Source: an uncultured Roseburia sp. | GTDB lineage: Bacteria > Bacillota > Clostridia > Lachnospirales > Lachnospiraceae | DNA length: 64,000 bases | Direction of reading: 5' to 3' | NCBI GenBank assembly: GCA_947644305.1 | Contig: CANRYS010000001.1 | Span: forward strand, 248,001 to 312,000 | In this document: in pieces, positions 19,597 to 27,467 of the stretch | Layout of the letters: every line of letters begins with the position of its first letter | Numbering within the stretch: the first letter of the stretch is position 1 | Program-made: the position numbers and the translations under genes | The notes under the pieces: model-generated | What the model saw: only the letters and a program-made list of their open reading frames with translations | Database searches by the model: none | What the model was told of the DNA's origin: nothing

Positions 19597-20538
19597 TTAA
19601 TTGTCAAACAAAGGCCTGGCACATGCTTTTCTCCATGCCACTGTTTTTTCTATGCCCTCACGGAAAGCGGTCTCCGGTTCAAACCCGGTATCCCGTTTCA
19701 GATCTTCTATATCAGCACAGAGATACATCACCTGTTTATCGTAATATGGAACCTCTCCAAAGGTGATCTCTTGCCCCGGGCATACTACATCGCCAATATC
19801 CTTTATATAGTCTTTTAGAAATCTCTCCTGCCCACTTCCCACACAATAAACGGCTCCATCCTTGCCTTTTTCCGCCGCCAGATAAAAGGCCTTCGCCGCA
19901 TCGTCACAATACAGATAATCCCAGATCTGCTCCCCTTTCGTATACTTAGGGATCTCCCCCCGCAGCATGGAACAGATTCCAGACATCACCATGGTCCTGT
20001 CCTTGTCCCCCGGACCATATACGCTGAGAATCCTCGTCCAGATATGGCGGATTCCATAATCCCGGCACGCAGCGCGGCTCATCTGCCCGGCACAGAGTTT
20101 CGCGATGCCATACCCCGTCTCCGGGTTAGCAGCTAATTTTGCCGAAAGCTTTACTCCTTCCGGCACCCGGCCAAACTCCGCCTGGGATCCCGCGCCGAGA
20201 AATACACTGCACCCTAATTCTTTTGCCGCCTCCACAGCATCCAACGTATAACTTACATTTTGCAGTTGCCCATAATAATTATTTCTCGTGTTTCCAAAAG
20301 TTCCTCCCCAGCCAAAATGAAAAAAGGCATCACATGTCTGCGGAATTTTTTCTGGCAGAGACGTCAAATCTGCCAGATCACATTTTACAGGAATCACTCT
20401 CTCATCATGAAACGCCTCTGCATTTTGCTCGGACCCCGGCCGCAGTACCGTATACACTTCGTTTTCATTTTGTACCAGTAATCTAGCAAGCGCCTGGCCA
20501 AGCATTCCGGAAGCCCCTGTTATAACCGCTCTTTTCAT
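19597..20538 (-). CDS. NAD(P)-dependent SDR, candidate CDP-4-keto-hexose reductase
   Basis: A 313-residue extended SDR. The cofactor motif GASGMLG is at residues 8-14, FHFGWGGTFG around 73, GAGSQAEFG around 116-124, and the catalytic YGIAK around 143-147. The GSQAEFG strand is like that of abequose/paratose-type synthases that finish CDP-dideoxysugars. With rfbFGH in the same transcription unit, and a ThDP enzyme two genes upstream, it may reduce the C4 ketone or the acetyl ketone of a CDP-3,6-dideoxyhexose (compare YerF of yersiniose synthesis). This assignment is inference. Its start overlaps the upstream acyltransferase stop by four bases (ATGA). Confidence 0.7.
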   Translation of the reverse strand: MKRAVITGASGMLGQALARLLVQNENEVYTVLRPGSEQNAEAFHDERVIPVKCDLADLTSLPEKIPQTCDAFFHFGWGGTFGNTRNNYYGQLQNVSYTLDAVEAAKELGCSVFLGAGSQAEFGRVPEGVKLSAKLAANPETGYGIAKLCAGQMSRAACRDYGIRHIWTRILSVYGPGDKDRTMVMSGICSMLRGEIPKYTKGEQIWDYLYCDDAAKAFYLAAEKGKDGAVYCVGSGQERFLKDYIKDIGDVVCPGQEITFGEVPYYDKQVMYLCADIEDLKRDTGFEPETAFREGIEKTVAWRKACARPLFDN

Positions 20539-21611
20539 TCTTTCACCCTTTCTTCTGTCACCCTATGTATACCAAATCGTAAAATCGCCACAACTCCGTA
20601 GACTGCCAGTGCCGTGAGCAGGGAAATAACAACATAGTATACCATCAATTGGCTAATAGACGCCGTAGGAAAGATCGTCCGCATGCATTTGCTCCAATAA
20701 AAATTATTGAGAAAGATCGCCATACTCAATGTTCCGAACGCTCCAAATATCTTAAAATTAAAATACTCATACCAGATACTCTGCCTGCTGGTGGTTATCG
20801 CGATCCCGGCAAAAAGCAGCAATATTGCCAATATGTCCGTTTTCCCCGGCTGATATTTATAGGCGATATAGGCCACCCCTGCATAGCAAAACACTTCTGC
20901 GATACCGAAAAGCACCTTTGAGACAATGGATGACTTCCATCTGCTGATATAGGAGGATACTCCAAAACAGACAGCACCCAGTGCGATTTCCGCCACGGCG
21001 CGAACCAGGCCTTTTCCAAAATATCCATCCCAAAGCCCCGGGTCGTTTCCTACACTACCGTAAGTCAAAGTAAGATGTCCTAATATCAAAATAGCCATCA
21101 AAGGAGCTATGACGTTCAAAAACATAGACCGAAACTTCATCGCCACTGGGAAAAGAAACAGCAGAGCCAGTATCAGTGCGGACAAGTACCAGGCTGCCCC
21201 CGTCGGATAATTTCCCCAGAAGCCTGCCATCTGCAGCATCAACAGCTCCGAATAGGCATATACGATACCATGAAGAATCCCCTCTTTTAAAACGATAAAA
21301 CAGACGACGATGGACACCACATCAGAAACAAGTAAATAGGGCCATATCTTCATCAATTTTTTCAGAACAAATGTTCTCGTCTCACCGCCAAGATCCATAA
21401 CCTCTGTCTGCTGTTCCCTCCACCATCTTTCTATATAGACCATCATATAATAGCCCGTCACGATGAAAAAGAATTCAACTCCGATATAACCGCTGGGGGC
21501 ATACCGGAATTTACCATCCGTAATCAAATACGAGTGATGGATCAGAATCATGATACTAAATAAAAAGCGCATCGCGTCAAGAACATAATTTCTTTTGTGT
21601 TCTACCCTCAT
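20535..21611 (-). CDS. Membrane acyltransferase (acyltransferase 3 family)
   Basis: A 358-residue protein with about ten membrane helices. Helix 1 is followed by MILIHHSYLITDG (about residues 17-29), the family's catalytic histidine region, and GYIGVEFFFIVTGYYM is the second hallmark block. Such proteins O-acetylate surface polysaccharides using cytoplasmic acetyl-CoA. It lies three bases after the ThDP-enzyme gene and overlaps the SDR gene by four bases, so the three are translationally coupled. The acetylated sugar could be the dideoxyhexose made by this operon, which is inference. Confidence 0.85.
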   Translation of the reverse strand: MRVEHKRNYVLDAMRFLFSIMILIHHSYLITDGKFRYAPSGYIGVEFFFIVTGYYMMVYIERWWREQQTEVMDLGGETRTFVLKKLMKIWPYLLVSDVVSIVVCFIVLKEGILHGIVYAYSELLMLQMAGFWGNYPTGAAWYLSALILALLFLFPVAMKFRSMFLNVIAPLMAILILGHLTLTYGSVGNDPGLWDGYFGKGLVRAVAEIALGAVCFGVSSYISRWKSSIVSKVLFGIAEVFCYAGVAYIAYKYQPGKTDILAILLLFAGIAITTSRQSIWYEYFNFKIFGAFGTLSMAIFLNNFYWSKCMRTIFPTASISQLMVYYVVISLLTALAVYGVVAILRFGIHRVTEERVKE

Positions 21612-21614
21612 ACA

Positions 21615-23432
21615 CTATTCCTCCGAAACCGGATCTATAATCATCTCATTTAAGAATGTCTCTCTGTCAAGGAACGGCGCCAGGTCCTCCAGTGGCGGTG
21701 ACACCAGTGTTCCATCCTCCAGTCGCTTGGTAGAGGACTTTGGCTCAAAGTTCTGATCCGTGGAGACCATAATCTCACAGATCACAGCTCCCTCTGTGGC
21801 GAAAACCTGTCGGATCGTCTCCTCCAACGTATCGTTGCTCTCACAGCGAAAAAATGGATAATCATAGGCAAAAGCGATCTTCTTCATATCTGGAAATTCC
21901 AGGTCATGACTCTGGGGTCCAATGCCCACAAATGGCTCTCCGAAGAAGTTAGTCTGGGTCTGACGTATGGAGTGATACCCATTGTTATTGATCACAAAGA
22001 TCTTGATGGGCAACTTATTGGTCTGAATCGTTTGCAATTCCTGTAGATTCATCTGGATGCTTCCGTCGCCGCTCAGACACACCAGCTCCCGGCCTCCCTC
22101 GGCTACACAGGCACCGATGGCAGCAGGCAGATCGTATCCCATGGAGGCGATGGCCGAATTGATAATAAACCTTTGTCCCTTTTTGATCTCATAACCATGG
22201 CTTCCCACCACACAGGCAGAACCATTTCCCACCACCGTCACATAATCTTCTGGAAGGACTCTGCTCACTTCCTTGATAAATGCATAGACGTTGGCCAATC
22301 CCTTCTGCTCGTAATGCTTCGGCAAAACAACAGGATAAGTTTTTTTCCAATGATCACATTTATTCAACCAAAACGGATCTGTGTCCAGTTTTGTATCCCC
22401 AAGCTTTTCATTGATCATCTTCATCACATCTCTGACATCCGCACATACTGGCATGTCCACGTGGATCGTAGGTTTTTTCAGCTCCTCACCATCCACATCT
22501 ACCACGATGGTATACGCCTCTCTCGCCCAGGTCTTATAATTGTACCCCACCTGACGGATACTCAGACGGCTTCCCAAGGAAAGCACCAGATCACTGTTCT
22601 GGATCGCAAAATTCCCTGCCCGGTCTCCCATAATACCACCGCGGCCCACATACAATGGATGCTCGTCAGCGATCAGATCGATGCTGTTCCAGCCAGTCAC
22701 CACCGGAATATTCAGCTTATCTACCATCTGGCAAAAATCTTCATAACCGCCGGAGATTCGAATTCCATTTCCGGCATTGATCACTGGACGTTTCGCCTGT
22801 TTGATCTTTTCAATGATCGTATCAATGGTTTCCTCCGATGGCTTTGTCGGAACCTCTGCGGCGCATTCTGTCGGATCAAAAGGCCGAAGTTCCTCCGTCT
22901 CGATCATTGCTCCCTGCACATTTACTGGAATATCCAGCCAACATGGCCCCGGTCTTCCGATCTGCGCCAGATACAGCGCCTTTTCCAGACAATACCGAAT
23001 ATCCAGAGGATCGATCACCATCTGGCAGTATTTCGTCATACTGTCCACAGCCTTACAGATATCAAATTCCTGGTCTCCCATCGCCCGGATTCCAAGCCCG
23101 GTGCTTCTCGCCGTAGTGTCATAGCGCACCTGACCGGAGATCACCAGCATGGGGATAGAATCCAGCCATCCTCCTACCACACCGGTAATGGCATTGGTCC
23201 CTCCTGGCCCCGTGGTCACACACACGGCGCCTATTTTATTATGCATTCTCGCATACGCCTCTCCCGCAATGGCGCATGCCTGCTCATGGTGCTGATAAAC
23301 ACAGTGCAGTCCCTCCTGGTGTCCCAGCCCATCGTTCAGATGCATGGCTCCGCCGCCGGTCACAGTAAACACCGTGTCAATCCCATGTTCCACTAAAAAC
23401 TGTGCTACATAGTTGGATAATTTTATCTTCAT
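21615..23432 (-). CDS. ThDP-dependent enzyme, acetolactate-synthase-like (candidate YerE-type acetyl transfer)
   Basis: A 605-residue member of the acetohydroxyacid-synthase fold. The conserved catalytic glutamate is Glu50 in VYQHHEQA, and the ThDP motif GDGS (455-458) with NNN at 482-484 is intact. Length and organisation match IlvB-type large subunits, but no regulatory subunit or ilv gene is near. In Yersinia O:VI a related enzyme, YerE, adds an acetyl group from pyruvate to CDP-3,6-dideoxy-4-ketoglucose made by DdhABC. The presence of rfbFGH and an SDR downstream makes that role attractive here, though sequence alone cannot exclude another carboligation or thiolysis. AGGAGG precedes the ATG. 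Confidence 0.75.
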   Translation of the reverse strand: MKIKLSNYVAQFLVEHGIDTVFTVTGGGAMHLNDGLGHQEGLHCVYQHHEQACAIAGEAYARMHNKIGAVCVTTGPGGTNAITGVVGGWLDSIPMLVISGQVRYDTTARSTGLGIRAMGDQEFDICKAVDSMTKYCQMVIDPLDIRYCLEKALYLAQIGRPGPCWLDIPVNVQGAMIETEELRPFDPTECAAEVPTKPSEETIDTIIEKIKQAKRPVINAGNGIRISGGYEDFCQMVDKLNIPVVTGWNSIDLIADEHPLYVGRGGIMGDRAGNFAIQNSDLVLSLGSRLSIRQVGYNYKTWAREAYTIVVDVDGEELKKPTIHVDMPVCADVRDVMKMINEKLGDTKLDTDPFWLNKCDHWKKTYPVVLPKHYEQKGLANVYAFIKEVSRVLPEDYVTVVGNGSACVVGSHGYEIKKGQRFIINSAIASMGYDLPAAIGACVAEGGRELVCLSGDGSIQMNLQELQTIQTNKLPIKIFVINNNGYHSIRQTQTNFFGEPFVGIGPQSHDLEFPDMKKIAFAYDYPFFRCESNDTLEETIRQVFATEGAVICEIMVSTDQNFEPKSSTKRLEDGTLVSPPLEDLAPFLDRETFLNEMIIDPVSEE

Positions 23433-23482
23433 ATCGTCCTCCTGAACTTACATTTCTTTCCTCTTTTTACGCATATAGAGAT

Positions 23483-23491
23483 AGTATACCA
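23483..23491 (-). promoter_or_regulatory. Extended -10 promoter for the ThDP-enzyme operon
   Basis: TGGTATACT on the minus strand (23491-23483) is an extended -10 element. It lies about 50 bases upstream of the 23432 start and just downstream of the terminator that ends the nuclease gene. No -35 is seen at 17 bases; a TTGACA lies 30 bases away, too far to count. Confidence 0.45.
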
Positions 23492-23522
23492 CTTTTTGTC
23501 TGTTCTTTCCATAGAAAATGTC

Positions 23523-23568
23523 AAAAACAAAAAAATAGCCGCATAATTCCCCATAGGAATATACGACT
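23523..23568 (-). terminator. Intrinsic terminator after the PD-(D/E)XK nuclease gene
   Basis: An imperfect stem of about 13 bp (AGTCGTATATTCC ... GGAATTATGCGGCT, two G-U pairs and one bulge) with a short loop occupies 23537-23568. On the minus strand it runs into ATTTTTTTGTTTTT. It also has TTTTT on the other side, so it may act in both directions. Confidence 0.65.
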
Positions 23569-23628
23569 GTTTTTATATAAACGAATGAAAACTTATTTTC
23601 ATTGTACCAGCTCAATGGCGCCATAGAG

Positions 23629-24594
23629 CTAATTTAGTACCGGCTCCTTTTTTTGAGTTACCGCCTTCATGCTATAAATATTCTTTTTCTTCTCTGGTAC
23701 TTTCAAGATATCCATGCATTTTTCCATATCCCAGCCTGTGGCCTCCATCATGTTACATACATCCTCATACTTCGCCTCATCCCAGGCTTCTTTCCAAAGA
23801 CCAATCCCCAGATCACACATTTGCGACACCTCTCTTTCCATATTAGATGATAAAATAATCGAAAATTCTTCCTGCAATATCCTTTTTTTCTCTGCGGCAG
23901 ACATGCCCTTCTTCAAAAGTACATCCAACATCTTTAGCAGTCCTTTATAGTTTTTATCATCAGAATTGCCAAGGCAGATCATGACAACGGTTATCAGATC
24001 GTAATTCTTCTTCTCTTCCTTTGTTTTCCCAATCAGATCGTGCTGCTCCAAGGAGTAACTTACAATAGTATTCCTTCGGTACCGTGGCGGGTTTGTACAC
24101 ACCCAGATCGAATACACCTTATTTATCTTTTCATAGTGTGAATTTGAAAATACAGTTCCACACTGGGATGAAATCAACCTGCTGCCGTAATAGACGCCTC
24201 TTTTTATCAATGGGTAGCCCGGATAAAAATCCTTCTGGGCTTCTATATTAAATATAAGTATCACAGATGTATCAGAATCAGGCTTGATTGCTCTAAAATG
24301 TATGTCAAAGGAAACAGTCCCCTCCATCATCGTGAGATCTTCTGTCACTGCGCCCTCAATAAACTCACTACATTCATCTGGATATATAGGGACCACTGTT
24401 ATACCAGGGCGGCCTTCAATATATTTTTCTGCGATATCCTGTAAGCTGCACTCCGCAAACTCAGCCACACAACCTTTCAGTATCCATGCCAGAATCTGCT
24501 TATTTGCCAGCAGTCTTTTACATAACTGATCATAAGACGAACAGATTTCTGATGTGTTGATACGTTTTGCCAACAGATTTTCGTAATGTTGCAT
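23629..24594 (-). CDS. PD-(D/E)XK nuclease-family (Rpn/transposase-like) protein
   Basis: A 321-residue protein of the type common in many copies in Lachnospiraceae genomes. The nuclease core is visible as FDIHF (about residues 99-103, catalytic Asp), ILIFNIEAQKDFYPGYPLIKRGVYYGSRLIS (about 112-142, Glu-x-Gln/Lys) and the following CTNPPRYRRNTI. A helical C-terminal half, probably for DNA or self-association, ends with a Lys-rich tail. Related proteins are annotated as Rpn-like recombination-promoting nucleases or PD-(D/E)XK transposases. It has its own promoter and terminator and interrupts the polysaccharide genes without being part of their pathway. No inverted repeats mark it as a mobile unit. 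Confidence 0.7.
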   Translation of the reverse strand: MQHYENLLAKRINTSEICSSYDQLCKRLLANKQILAWILKGCVAEFAECSLQDIAEKYIEGRPGITVVPIYPDECSEFIEGAVTEDLTMMEGTVSFDIHFRAIKPDSDTSVILIFNIEAQKDFYPGYPLIKRGVYYGSRLISSQCGTVFSNSHYEKINKVYSIWVCTNPPRYRRNTIVSYSLEQHDLIGKTKEEKKNYDLITVVMICLGNSDDKNYKGLLKMLDVLLKKGMSAAEKKRILQEEFSIILSSNMEREVSQMCDLGIGLWKEAWDEAKYEDVCNMMEATGWDMEKCMDILKVPEKKKNIYSMKAVTQKKEPVLN

Positions 24595-24763
24595 ATCCTA
24601 TCCCCTCCTAAGATAAACACTATATCAGGAGAAATGGATATTCATCTCATATGTATAATTTCCACACTCCTGCTTAATGAATGAAAAAAATAATTGATAA
24701 GCAAGAGTTCTAAAGACAAAGATTAAAGAAAATCAGAAAAATAGAAACTTATTGCTTAAGGAT

Positions 24764-24792
24764 AGTATAGCATAGTTTACTTGGCAATGCAA
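24764..24792 (-). promoter_or_regulatory. Promoter for the PD-(D/E)XK nuclease gene
   Basis: TTGCAT (24792-24787) and TATACT (24769-24764) on the minus strand are 17 bases apart. The transcript would have about 160 bases of leader before the ATG at 24594. The remaining parts of the 304-base gap 24595-24898 are AT-rich and show no coding or clear structured element. Confidence 0.6.
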
Positions 24793-24898
24793 GAAAAAAA
24801 TTACGGTCAGCACAATTAATCTGGCCTTTCTAACTTAAATATCTTGTTTAACAAACTTCATAATGTAAGTAATGTTAATATCAACTTCTTTCACTATT

Positions 24899-25234
24899 TT
24901 ACAAACAGTAAATCACCACTCCGGTCAATGTCACCAAAATAGAAATTATCTTTATTTTGGATGGCTTTTCGTTTATGAAAATAGCTGCCAGAATAGTAAC
25001 CCAGATCAGTCCAGTGGAGTCAATCATAGGCTGATATTTTAACGAAAGCGTCCGATACGCAAAAACATTAAAAACCGTAGACAAAAACAATAATCCATAG
25101 GCAAAAATCACTTTAAAGTTTAAAAACTTCTTAATAAAACTATGATGTTTTTGATTCGCAGAACTTTTTAAGAACAACTGTGATACAGCGGCTATTATGG
25201 TAGCACCAAAGGCTAGAATAAATTCAATGATCAT
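24899..25234 (-). CDS. SMR/EamA-type small membrane protein, half-flippase B
   Basis: A 111-residue protein with four helices and the SMR/ArnE-ArnF plan: helix 1 with QLFLKSSA, helix 3 with FAYRTLSLKYQPMIDSTGLIWV (the conserved L-x-Y-x-x-P-like stretch), and helix 4 preceded by FINEKPSKIKI. It overlaps the gene for the other half by 11 bases, suggesting a co-translated heterodimer. ArnE/ArnF move undecaprenyl-phosphate-aminoarabinose across the membrane; here the cargo would be an undecaprenyl-linked 4-amino-sugar made by the upstream genes. The cargo is inferred. Confidence 0.78.
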   Translation of the reverse strand: MIIEFILAFGATIIAAVSQLFLKSSANQKHHSFIKKFLNFKVIFAYGLLFLSTVFNVFAYRTLSLKYQPMIDSTGLIWVTILAAIFINEKPSKIKIISILVTLTGVVIYCL

Positions 25235-25577
25235 GACTGCTAATTACAACTCCTATAATAATTATCACACTTCCCAAAATATTATTCCATGTGATGTTTT
25301 CATGAAAAATCAATACGGACCAGGCGAGAACCAGTATATAAGAAATTCCTTTTCTTAAATATGCTGTTGTCAGCGGAATACGCTCCAGTAGAAACTGCCA
25401 CATGATAGAAAAAAGTCCCAAACAAAGTATGGCAAGTCCATAGTAAAGCAAGAATTTTTCTGACATTACTGGATATCTTCCCGCTATTTTCACAAATACA
25501 GAACTAAAACTTTGTACCAAAAGTGTTATTGCCAACAATGCAAAAACACTCCCACCCACCTTATTTTTTATTCCCAT
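25224..25577 (-). CDS. SMR/EamA-type small membrane protein, half-flippase A
   Basis: A 117-residue protein with four hydrophobic helices, including YYGLAILCLGLFSIMWQF and LTTAYLRKGISYILVLAWSVLIFHENITWNN, the EamA/SMR helix 3 to loop pattern. It overlaps the ATP-grasp gene upstream by 10 bases and its partner downstream by 11. The pair resembles ArnE/ArnF subunits of the lipid-A aminoarabinose flippase, suggesting that a lipid-linked amino-sugar is translocated. A drug-export function is less likely given the context. Confidence 0.78.
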   Translation of the reverse strand: MGIKNKVGGSVFALLAITLLVQSFSSVFVKIAGRYPVMSEKFLLYYGLAILCLGLFSIMWQFLLERIPLTTAYLRKGISYILVLAWSVLIFHENITWNNILGSVIIIIGVVISSHDH

Positions 25578-26788
25578 ATCGGATATTTCACTCCCTCTTC
25601 CGTATCTACCTCGATCGACAGGGTTTTTCGTATCTGCTCCATATGCTCATTCAATTCCTCGGCACTCTTTCCGCTTACAATAATAGAAAAACGGGAAGTC
25701 TTGTCCTCGATTGTTCCGATCTGCATACCAGTATGGATAGTATAAAGAATATTTCGATGAACGAAATCATAATTTTTGATAGTATCGATTCCCTGTATGG
25801 ATTTTACCGTACCCTTTGGAAGATAAAATGCCATATAACCACAATGACACCGGCCCTTTTGCACCTCAGGCATGGCACTTAATTCCCCTAACGCAATGCG
25901 GATAAGAAACTCTTCCGTATTCACCCCGGCACCAAGATGTATCAAATCACTGGAGATAAATACACCGCCGCCGCGAGCCGCCGTTTCGATCAGATATACC
26001 TCATCGCCATCCATTACATACTCACTGTGGCTGATTCCCTGTTTCAAACCGAACCCTTTTATAATTCTCTCATTGAGCAGAGATACCTTTTTACAGATCT
26101 CCTCACTGGCATTGGACGGAAAAATGCGATTCTTCGCTGCAAATGCATTTTCTATATCAAAATAAATCGTATCTCCCAGAATCAATTCCTGGTACTCATG
26201 ATTCAGAGACATCGCCTCAACCACGAATTCTCTTCCCTCTGCATACTTTTCTATCACCACCTGACCAGTCGGCGATACACTTACGGAAGAATCAAAATGT
26301 TTCTCCAATTCCATACTGGATGAGATCTTATATACCCCTCTGCTTCCTTGGTTATCCGCTGGTTTAATAATCGCTGCACCATCCAGGGACTCAAAGAAAC
26401 AAACTGCCTCTTCCAATGTTTGAACCGTCTTATTGGGAAGTACCGGAATTCCTAACTCCTCTAGCTTTTGACGCATCTTTCCTTTATCCGTAAAAAGGCA
26501 TGCCGTGTCATAGCCGATTCCCGGAAGTCCCATGTTTTCCGCCACGTAAGCTACCGTTCGCACTGGAATATCTGTTTGATCCGTAATAATACCATCTATT
26601 TTTTCTTTTTGGGCAATTTCCAGTATCTCGTCCTGCTGCCGCAAATCCAGATCATATACCTTGTCCGCGTATTCCTTAAAATCCTGTGAAACCGCCGGCG
26701 CTACGAGTATTACTTCACACATGTCAGCAGCCTTTTGCAAAATTGGGAGCTGATAAACTCCGGCTCCCAGAATCATTATCTTTTTCAA
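25568..26788 (-). CDS. ATP-grasp ligase
   Basis: A 406-residue ATP-grasp protein of the carbamoyl-phosphate-synthase/PurK-like type. An N-terminal Rossmann-like part (MILGAGVYQLPILQKA) leads to TDKGKMRQKLEELGIPVLP near residues 108-126, the ATP-binding AAIIKPADNQGSRGVYKI near 148-165, and YLIETAARGGGVFISSDLI near 274-292, carrying the metal-binding Glu/Asn-like positions. The family joins a carboxylate to an amine or thiol through an acyl-phosphate. Beside an aminotransferase and an acyltransferase for a 4-amino-sugar, it might build or attach an amino-acyl group, which is speculative. TTG start at 26788 with GGAGG upstream; an ATG four codons later is possible. Confidence 0.75.
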   Translation of the reverse strand: MKKIMILGAGVYQLPILQKAADMCEVILVAPAVSQDFKEYADKVYDLDLRQQDEILEIAQKEKIDGIITDQTDIPVRTVAYVAENMGLPGIGYDTACLFTDKGKMRQKLEELGIPVLPNKTVQTLEEAVCFFESLDGAAIIKPADNQGSRGVYKISSSMELEKHFDSSVSVSPTGQVVIEKYAEGREFVVEAMSLNHEYQELILGDTIYFDIENAFAAKNRIFPSNASEEICKKVSLLNERIIKGFGLKQGISHSEYVMDGDEVYLIETAARGGGVFISSDLIHLGAGVNTEEFLIRIALGELSAMPEVQKGRCHCGYMAFYLPKGTVKSIQGIDTIKNYDFVHRNILYTIHTGMQIGTIEDKTSRFSIIVSGKSAEELNEHMEQIRKTLSIEVDTEEGVKYPIWE

Positions 26789-26828
26789 TATATAGGTTCC
26801 TCCAAGTCAAATCATATCCAAACTATTC

Positions 26829-27467
26829 TTACCTTCCAACTGCATACATCTTACAGGGACGAATACACCCCCCCCCTATATCCGTATTTCCTTGTAGGTA
26901 ACATCCCGCCCCCACCAGTGTATAATCATGAACCATAATTCCATTTTTTAAGGTGCAGTTATTGCCAAAGAAACAATTACTATTTATTCTCACACTTCCC
27001 GCAACCGAACACGATATGGCGAAAAAATTAAAATCTTCCACCTGGGTATGATGGGCAACATGTGCACAGGGATAAAAAACGTTACCTGTTCCGATCCGTA
27101 CATGCTTTCCAATCGTAACATTTTCCAAAAAAATATTTCCTTCTCCGATTTGATCTGCCTGAATCAACGCTGTCGGATGACGATATCCGATAATTTCATA
27201 TCCCTTTTCTTTCAACTCCAGATACTTCTTCTGACGAATTGTATTCATTTTATGATAACCCAGAGCAAGTATTATATTATACTGCTCTGCCGGAACCTCC
27301 TGCTCCATATGTTCCGTAATATAAATCGGTTTTTCACAAAACATCTCCTGATCCGGCTTATATTTTTCATCAACCAGAAAACCTGCCACCGGAATGCCAT
27401 CCTCTTCCATGTATTCGGATAACAGTTCGGCGAACCGATTTATTCCAAAAATCAGTGTTTTTCTCAT
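26829..27467 (-). CDS. NeuD/PglD-family sugar O/N-acyltransferase with G9 tract near its end
   Basis: A left-handed beta-helix acyltransferase of 212 residues as read. The N-terminal Rossmann-like part (LIFGINRFAELLSEY) and the hexapeptide region from about residue 113 (IGEGNIFLENVTIGKHVRIGTGNVFYP, then HVAHHTQVED with the catalytic His) match NeuD/PglD. Near codon 200 a run of nine G residues (26868-26876 on the opposite strand) encodes Gly-Gly-Gly, after which the reading ends with an atypical tail. One fewer G would give a tail ending LEGKNSLDMI and a stop at 26807, much more like the family. It probably acetylates the 4-amino group of the WecE product. It overlaps the upstream GT2 stop (ATGA). 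Confidence 0.8.
   Translation of the reverse strand: MRKTLIFGINRFAELLSEYMEEDGIPVAGFLVDEKYKPDQEMFCEKPIYITEHMEQEVPAEQYNIILALGYHKMNTIRQKKYLELKEKGYEIIGYRHPTALIQADQIGEGNIFLENVTIGKHVRIGTGNVFYPCAHVAHHTQVEDFNFFAISCSVAGSVRINSNCFFGNNCTLKNGIMVHDYTLVGAGCYLQGNTDIGGGCIRPCKMYAVGR
26868..26876. repeat. Nine-base C/G homopolymer inside the NeuD-like gene
   Basis: Nine consecutive C residues on the plus strand (G9 in the coding strand) near the 3' end of the acyltransferase gene. A length change of one base switches the C-terminal reading frame, so it is either a slippage-prone phase-variable tract or a sequencing-type error. Confidence 0.9.

Noticed and set aside
22173-23396. 407-codon plus-strand frame opposite the ThDP enzyme
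   Set aside because: Composition rich in His, Ser, Arg and Ile typical of a shadow frame; the opposite strand has a full ThDP enzyme with intact motifs.
23629-24594. Insertion sequence or complete transposon
   Set aside because: The nuclease-family protein is transposase-like, but no terminal inverted repeats or target duplications are seen; its promoter and terminator explain the flanks.
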